Assembly (NCBI GenBank): GCA_937901395.1
Contig: CALCDB010000014.1
Location: 1 to 8,589 of the forward strand
Reading direction: 5' to 3'
DNA: 8,589 nt
Origin: an uncultured Verrucomicrobiota bacterium
GTDB taxonomy: Bacteria > Verrucomicrobiota > Kiritimatiellia > RFP12 > UBA1067
The notes under the pieces were generated by a model, which was not told the DNA's origin, ran no database searches, and saw only the letters and a list, made by a program, of their open reading frames with translations. Made by a program: the position numbers and the translations under genes. Every line of letters starts with the position of its first letter. Positions within the stretch are counted from its first letter, which is position 1. Below, piece after piece: positions 4,298 through 8,589 of the stretch.

Positions 4298-6871
4298 TTA
4301 CCGAATTACAAAGTTTACCATCCGTTTTGGAACGGCAATTACCTTCACGATGGTCTTGCCTTCAAGGAATTTTGCAATATCCTTGTTCGCCTTCGCCGCC
4401 GCCTCCATTTCCGCTGGCGTCGCCGCCACTGGAATCATGATCCTTCCACGCAACTTGCCCAACACCTGAACAGGTATCTCAATCTCATCCTCAACCAAGG
4501 CCTTCTCGTCAAACACTGGCCATTTTTCATACGCAAGCGTCTGATCATGACCTAAATTCTCCCAAAGCTCCTCTCCCAAATGCGGAGCGAATGGTGATAG
4601 GCAAAGCACGAACTTCTCGAGATATTCCCGCGGCAATCCACCCGCTTTCGCAAAATCTTCCGCCTCATTGATGAATACCATCATCGCCGAAATGCCGGTG
4701 TTGAACGCCATCGTCTCCAAATCTTCGCCAACTTTCTTTATCATCTGGTTTAGACTCTTCGCTTCGGCCTTCGTCATCGCTCGATCGGCAATCACGTTCT
4801 CCGTAACCAACTTGTTCGCGCGCTTTAAGAACCGATGAACTCCCTCCACACCCTTCGTTGACCATGGCTTTACCGCTTGCAATGGTCCCATGAACATCTC
4901 GTAAAGACGCAATGAATCGGCACCAAAATCACGAATCACATCATCTGGATTGACTACATTCTTCAACGACTTCGACATCTTCGCGGGGAATTCGGTTAAC
5001 TCTTCCATCTCCCCGCCTTCCTCGCATCCAAATGGCCTGCCGTCCTTCCACTCGATTTTATCCATCGGAACCAGCACCCCTCGCTTGGTCTTGTACGCCA
5101 AACCCAGTATCATACCCTGGTTCACCAACCGCTGAAATGGCTCCGGCGTTGGCACAAACCCAAGATCGAACAATACCTTGTGCCAGAATCGCGCATAAAG
5201 TAAATGCAATACCGCGTGCTCGGCGCCACCAACGTAAAGATCGACCGGCAACCACTTCTTCAGTAATTCAGGATCCGCAAACGCCTTGTCGTTCGTGGGA
5301 TCGATATACCTTAGATAATACCAGCAACTTCCTGCCCACTGCGGCATCGTATTCGTCTCACGAGTTCCCTTCTTGCCTGTCGCGGAATCGACTACCGTTA
5401 TCCAATCCTGAGCCTTTGCAAGCGGCGGTTCCCCAGTTCCCGTTGGCTTGTAATCCTCCAACTCCGGCAGGGTGAGCGGCAACGCGTCTTCCTCCACCAA
5501 GCTTTGCGTTCCATCTTCCCAATGAATCACCGGGAATGGCTCGCCCCAATAACGCTGACGAGAAAAAAGCCAATCTCTGAGTTTGTATTGCGTCTTCGCC
5601 TTGCCCACGCCCTTCGATTCCAACCACTCCACCATCTTCTTGCGAGCATCATCAACGCTAAGCCCCGTCAAGAAGCCGGAAGATACCATTACCCCGCTCG
5701 CGATATCCGTGAATGCCGCCTCTTTCGTGTATGGAACTGGATTTGGCGACGCGCTCTTCGCTTCCACCGAATCGGCTGGCGCCACAACTTGAACGATTGG
5801 CAGGTTGAATACCTTCGCGAAATCGAAGTCTCGTTCATCATGCGCGGGAACCGCCATAATCGCGCCCGTCCCATACGAGGCAAGCACATAGTCCGAGATG
5901 AAGATCGGTATTTCGGTATCGTTCACCGGATTGATTCCCATTACGCCATCAAGCCGAACTCCCGTCTTTTCCTTGTTTAATTCCGTCCGCTCCAAATCGC
6001 TCTTTGATGCCGCCTTCTTCTGATATGCCCTTACCTCTTCCCCATTCTTTATCGTGCCTTCCGCCATCCACTTCTCAATCAGCTTATGCTCCGGCGAAAG
6101 CACCATATATGTGGCACCGAATAATGTATCGCATCGCGTGGTATAGACCGTTACGATATCATTGGCCGCCTTGAAATCGACTAACGCCCCCGTCGATTTG
6201 CCAATCCAATTACGCTGCATCTCCTTGATGCCCTCTGGCCAATCCAAATCATCCAAGTCCTTCAAAAGCCGCTCGGCATATTCCGTAATCTTAAGCATCC
6301 ATTGACGCATCGGCTTGCGAATTACCGGATGATTGCCGCGCTCGCTACGCCCGTCGATTACTTCCTCGTTCGCCAATACCGTCCCTAACGCCGGACACCA
6401 ATTCACCGGCACCTCCGCCACGTACGCCAAACCCTTCTTGTAAAGCTGCTCGAATATCCACTGCGTCCAACGATAATACTTTGGATCCGTCGTGTTGACC
6501 TCGCGATCCCAATCGTACGAAAACCCCAATGCCCGAATCTGCTCACGAAAACGATCCACGTTTTTCTTCGTCGTGATCGCTGGGTGCGTGCCCGTCTCCA
6601 CCGCATACTGCTCCGCTGGCAGCCCGAATGCATCCCATCCCATTGGATGCAGAACGTTATACCCCCTCATCCGTTTATAACGGCATAGGATGTCGGTTGC
6701 CGTATATCCTTCTGGGTGCCCCACATGTAGCCCCGCCCCGCTTGGATATGGAAACATATCAAGGCAATAGAACTTCTCGCCCTTCCCGTTGGAATCCGTC
6801 TTGAATGTCTTGTTCTCTAACCAATACTTCTGCCACTTCTTCTCGATGGCGGAAAAATTATAATCACTCAT
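4298..6871 (-). CDS. leuS: Leucyl-tRNA synthetase
   Basis: Charges tRNA-Leu with leucine in the cytosol and edits mischarged products. At 857 residues it is full length for bacterial LeuRS. The class I HIGH motif is HVGH (49-52) in PYPSGAGLHVGHPEGY, and the GWDAFGLPAEQYA signature is at 78-90. The CP1 editing domain spans about 225-420 with TTRCDTLFGATY (244-255) and YGTGAIMAVPAHDERD (333-348), whose aspartate anchors the amino group of the misactivated substrate. ETNTMPQWAGSCWYYLRY (505-522), KMSKS (631-635), an anticodon-binding helical domain and a C-terminal domain ending MVNFVIR follow. One oddity is Cys247 where most bacterial enzymes have proline (TTRPDT). ATG 6871 is 2 bases after the plsX stop; an in-frame extension to 7132 lies within plsX and is not homologous. 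Confidence 0.97.
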   Translation of the reverse strand: MSDYNFSAIEKKWQKYWLENKTFKTDSNGKGEKFYCLDMFPYPSGAGLHVGHPEGYTATDILCRYKRMRGYNVLHPMGWDAFGLPAEQYAVETGTHPAITTKKNVDRFREQIRALGFSYDWDREVNTTDPKYYRWTQWIFEQLYKKGLAYVAEVPVNWCPALGTVLANEEVIDGRSERGNHPVIRKPMRQWMLKITEYAERLLKDLDDLDWPEGIKEMQRNWIGKSTGALVDFKAANDIVTVYTTRCDTLFGATYMVLSPEHKLIEKWMAEGTIKNGEEVRAYQKKAASKSDLERTELNKEKTGVRLDGVMGINPVNDTEIPIFISDYVLASYGTGAIMAVPAHDERDFDFAKVFNLPIVQVVAPADSVEAKSASPNPVPYTKEAAFTDIASGVMVSSGFLTGLSVDDARKKMVEWLESKGVGKAKTQYKLRDWLFSRQRYWGEPFPVIHWEDGTQSLVEEDALPLTLPELEDYKPTGTGEPPLAKAQDWITVVDSATGKKGTRETNTMPQWAGSCWYYLRYIDPTNDKAFADPELLKKWLPVDLYVGGAEHAVLHLLYARFWHKVLFDLGFVPTPEPFQRLVNQGMILGLAYKTKRGVLVPMDKIEWKDGRPFGCEEGGEMEELTEFPAKMSKSLKNVVNPDDVIRDFGADSLRLYEMFMGPLQAVKPWSTKGVEGVHRFLKRANKLVTENVIADRAMTKAEAKSLNQMIKKVGEDLETMAFNTGISAMMVFINEAEDFAKAGGLPREYLEKFVLCLSPFAPHLGEELWENLGHDQTLAYEKWPVFDEKALVEDEIEIPVQVLGKLRGRIMIPVAATPAEMEAAAKANKDIAKFLEGKTIVKVIAVPKRMVNFVIR

Positions 6872-6873
6872 TG

Positions 6874-7923
6874 CTACTTGAGATCCTCGGCGTATTCGGC
6901 GATTGACTTCGCTATCAAGCCAGAAACGTCGTTTGTCGCCGCCGCGACGCCGGCTTTTACGGCATAATAAATGGCCTTGTGACTCGAACTTCCATGCGTT
7001 ATGATCACGGTCCCGGGAACGCCTAAAAGCGGCGCGCCCCCATATATCTCTGGATCCAACTGCGTCTTCAACGCCCTGAACGCGCCCTTTAGCAGTAGTG
7101 CTCCGAAAATCCTCAATATCCCGCCGAAGCATTCGCGCTTAAGCCAATAGCCAATCGCCTTCGCTACCGACTCCGTCGTCTTCAATACCACATTCCCTAC
7201 GAATCCATCGCACACCGCTACGTCAATATGCCCCTTGTACAAATCCTTTCCCTCTATGTTCCCAACGAAGTTTACATCCTTAAGACCCTTTAGCAAGGGG
7301 AACGTCTCCTTCGTCATCTCATTGCCTTTGCAATCTTCCGTACCAATGGAAATCAACCCCACTACTGGCGTCTCGCGCTTCAATACCGAGCGCGAATAGG
7401 CGTTGCCCATCAACGCGAACTGAACCAGCCACTCTGGGTGACAATCCATATTCGCCCCAGCGTCGAGCAATAGCAAGGGCCTTTGCGGAGTGCAGGTCGG
7501 CAATACGGTCGCAATCGCAGGTCTCTTAACCCCGGGAATGCGCCCAAGATTTAGAATCGCGCTCGTCGCGACCGCTCCGGAATTGCCGGCCGATACGAAT
7601 ACGTCGGCTCGCTTCTCCTTCACCAAACGCATCGCCACGTTGATTGAGCAATCGCGTTTCTTGCGCACCGCATCAACCGGCGATTCGTCCATCTCCGCGA
7701 TATCGGGGGCGTGGATGATCTCCAACGTCCCCCTCTCTATCGCTACTTGCGCTGCACGCTTGAGATCTTTCGAGAGTCTGTCCAACTCCGCCTGAATTAT
7801 CGCCAATCTTCCGACCAGCAATATCTTCACGTCCTCTATGCCGGCAGCGGCCTCGACCGCCCCGACCACGATCTCACCAGGGGCGTAATCGCCCCCCATC
7901 GCATCCAGCGCGATACGAGTCAT
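6874..7923 (-). CDS. plsX: Phosphate acyltransferase PlsX
   Basis: Transfers acyl groups from acyl-ACP to phosphate, making acyl-phosphate for PlsY in phospholipid synthesis; acts at the inner face of the membrane. The 349-residue protein is of normal length (about 330-350) and starts with MTRIALDAMGGDYAPGEIV, the family signature. It continues with the characteristic DESPVDAVRKKRDCSINVAMRLVKEKRADVFVSAGNSGA stretch (in pieces, about 78-118), GRIPGVKRPAIATVLPT and the C-terminal YGGAPLLGVPGTVIITHGSS segment. ATG 7923 follows the rpmF stop with a single base between, so translation is coupled. The linkage rpmF-plsX is classic in bacteria. leuS follows after 2 bases instead of the more common fabH. 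Confidence 0.97.
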   Translation of the reverse strand: MTRIALDAMGGDYAPGEIVVGAVEAAAGIEDVKILLVGRLAIIQAELDRLSKDLKRAAQVAIERGTLEIIHAPDIAEMDESPVDAVRKKRDCSINVAMRLVKEKRADVFVSAGNSGAVATSAILNLGRIPGVKRPAIATVLPTCTPQRPLLLLDAGANMDCHPEWLVQFALMGNAYSRSVLKRETPVVGLISIGTEDCKGNEMTKETFPLLKGLKDVNFVGNIEGKDLYKGHIDVAVCDGFVGNVVLKTTESVAKAIGYWLKRECFGGILRIFGALLLKGAFRALKTQLDPEIYGGAPLLGVPGTVIITHGSSSHKAIYYAVKAGVAAATNDVSGLIAKSIAEYAEDLK

Positions 7924-7924
7924 C

Positions 7925-8104
7925 TTAACCTACCGCAACTACCTTGCGGCCCTTGTACGTTCCGCACTTCGGGCACGCGCGATGCGAACGAATCGCCGCT
8001 CCACATGCCGGGCAGGTTGCTACCTGCGCAAGAATCGGCTTCTCCAACGAAGCCACGCGCTCGCGTTTACGACGCTTTGATACTCTATTCTTAGGACTTG
8101 CCAT
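7925..8104 (-). CDS. rpmF: Ribosomal protein L32 (bL32)
   Basis: A small 50S ribosomal subunit protein near the peptidyl transferase/exit-tunnel region. The 59-residue product begins MASPKNRVSKRRKRERVAS, a basic tail, and has an intact zinc ribbon: C31-x2-C34 and C44-x2-C47. It ends GRKVVAVG. The ATG at 8104 is preceded by a strong AGGAGG that overlaps the yceD stop. It is too short for many ORF scans but the zinc ribbon, basic tail and the yceD-rpmF-plsX order make it secure. Confidence 0.96.
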   Translation of the reverse strand: MASPKNRVSKRRKRERVASLEKPILAQVATCPACGAAIRSHRACPKCGTYKGRKVVAVG

Positions 8105-8112
8105 TTTTTCTT

Positions 8113-8118
8113 CCTCCT
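8113..8118 (-). promoter_or_regulatory. Shine-Dalgarno of rpmF overlapping the yceD stop
   Basis: AGGAGG (8118-8113) is 8 bases before ATG 8104 and its first base is the last base of the yceD TAA (8120-8118). Ribosomes terminating on yceD would be positioned to restart on rpmF, which couples their output. Confidence 0.75.
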
Positions 8119-8546
8119 TACTTTTTCAACTTATCGAGCACACTCCACCGATCGTCATTGGGCATCGCTGCCACCTTTTCGACTCCTGGACAGGTCTCCT
8201 CGCATACCGGATACGACGGTAAGTTGAGTATTATACTCTCTCTTACGTCTTCCGTCAAATCGACCTCTGGCGATTTTTCGCTGATTTCATACGAAATCGT
8301 GAAATCATCCACCTTGATGGTGTCGTCGTAGTCCTTGCCGCACCGGCAGCAGACCAAGTCGAAGTCCTGCTCCAAATGTCCGCGCACCAGCAGTTCCGTG
8401 CCGAAAACCTGCAGATTCAGCCGATAGCGCACCCCGCCGAACGGCTTCACGAACTCCTCGTCAAGGTCGACGCACTCGACCTCGCCCTCAATCTCCTCCC
8501 CCTCGGGATCCACCCGCGAGGCGTCAATGATCAACTTGTCATCCAT
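8118..8546 (-). CDS. yceD: YceD/DUF177 family, 23S rRNA accumulation protein
   Basis: The family is linked to 23S rRNA accumulation and ribosome assembly and is commonly encoded directly upstream of rpmF. The 142-residue protein has the family layout: a beta-rich N-terminal part (FGGVRYRLNLQVFGTELLVRGHLEQDFDLVC, in the 36-66 region), a cysteine group C66, C67, C69, then the acidic VDLTEDVRESIILNLP helix-strand segment, a second cysteine pair C115 and C119 in PVCEETCPG, and the typical tail DDRWSVLDKLKK. The cysteines could bind metal. I start at ATG 8546, two bases after the upstream gene's stop (TGA-AA-ATG). A GTG at 8555, adding three residues, is possible. No strong Shine-Dalgarno is seen, consistent with coupling to the upstream gene. 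Confidence 0.92.
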   Translation of the reverse strand: MDDKLIIDASRVDPEGEEIEGEVECVDLDEEFVKPFGGVRYRLNLQVFGTELLVRGHLEQDFDLVCCRCGKDYDDTIKVDDFTISYEISEKSPEVDLTEDVRESIILNLPSYPVCEETCPGVEKVAAMPNDDRWSVLDKLKK

Positions 8547-8548
8547 TT

Positions 8549-8589
8549 TCAGCACTTCTTCTTGCCTTTGAGTCGCTTCTGGACGGCGG
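8549..8589 (-). CDS. C-terminal end of an unidentified upstream gene
   Basis: The last 12 codons before TGA (8551-8549) read AVQKRLKGKKKC in the frame that ends two bases before the yceD ATG. The basic, helical tail and the spacing fit a translationally coupled upstream gene. It resembles the end of CoaD (phosphopantetheine adenylyltransferase), which sometimes precedes yceD, but 12 residues cannot identify it. Confidence 0.3.
   Translation of the reverse strand, partial: AVQKRLKGKKKC

Noticed and set aside
6872..7132. Longer LeuRS start with 87 extra residues
   Set aside because: The extension is an arginine-rich shadow of plsX; the family N-terminus MSDYNFSAIEKKWQ begins at 6871.
1..8589. 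CRISPR array, insertion sequence, tRNA, rRNA or defence system
   Set aside because: No regularly spaced direct repeats, transposase, terminal inverted repeats, tRNA-like cloverleaf or rRNA sequence was seen anywhere in the window.

Overview
The window looks like a piece of metagenome-type assembly that joins DNA from at least two bacteria. Positions 1 to about 1,330 are Bacteroidota-like: a minus-strand groES with an A/T-rich leader and no Shine-Dalgarno, next to a divergent plus-strand lipoprotein of the DUF5106/thioredoxin-like type. From about 1,554 to the right end is a compact, entirely minus-strand block with bacterial Shine-Dalgarno sites. Its protein sequences suggest a PVC-type bacterium (Kiritimatiellota/Lentisphaerota/Verrucomicrobiota); that placement is an inference from sequence flavour only. 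Between them (about 1,332-1,568) is an internal piece of diaminopimelate epimerase (dapF) cut off on both sides. The lipoprotein frame runs into dapF without a stop, and dapF meets the dnaK 5' part head-on across a shared tract of 10-15 bases.

Layout by transcription. Left, minus strand: groES (171-446) behind a sigma54-like -24/-12 element, followed by a 170-base non-coding stretch with inverted repeats and a possible promoter reading out of the window. Plus strand: truncated lipoprotein (from 543), then the dapF fragment. Minus strand, right to left: the last 12 codons of an unidentified gene, yceD (DUF177), rpmF (L32), plsX, leuS, an acidic lipoprotein of unknown function, a divergent ThyX-like flavin-dependent thymidylate synthase, rluB (16S/23S rRNA pseudouridine synthase family), and the first 72 codons of dnaK.

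In the right block, yceD-rpmF-plsX is the classic linkage of rRNA/ribosome assembly with phospholipid synthesis. leuS is attached 2 bases downstream of plsX, and the next three genes overlap by single bases (TAATG, TAGTG) or sit within 43 bases, so the block reads as one operon from yceD to rluB. dnaK has its own elaborate control region (1,770-1,925): a near-perfect sigma54 promoter, an upstream 9-N9-9 inverted repeat with the geometry but not the sequence of CIRCE, and a perfect stem-loop at the predicted transcript start.

The most interesting biological signal is that both chaperone genes here, groES and dnaK, from apparently different organisms, carry sigma54-type promoters instead of a recognisable CIRCE or sigma32 site. 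The most important caution is the two sequence junctions: the hybrid reading frame at 543-1,658 should not be taken as a real fusion protein without read-level proof. I see no CRISPR array, insertion sequence, tRNA or rRNA.
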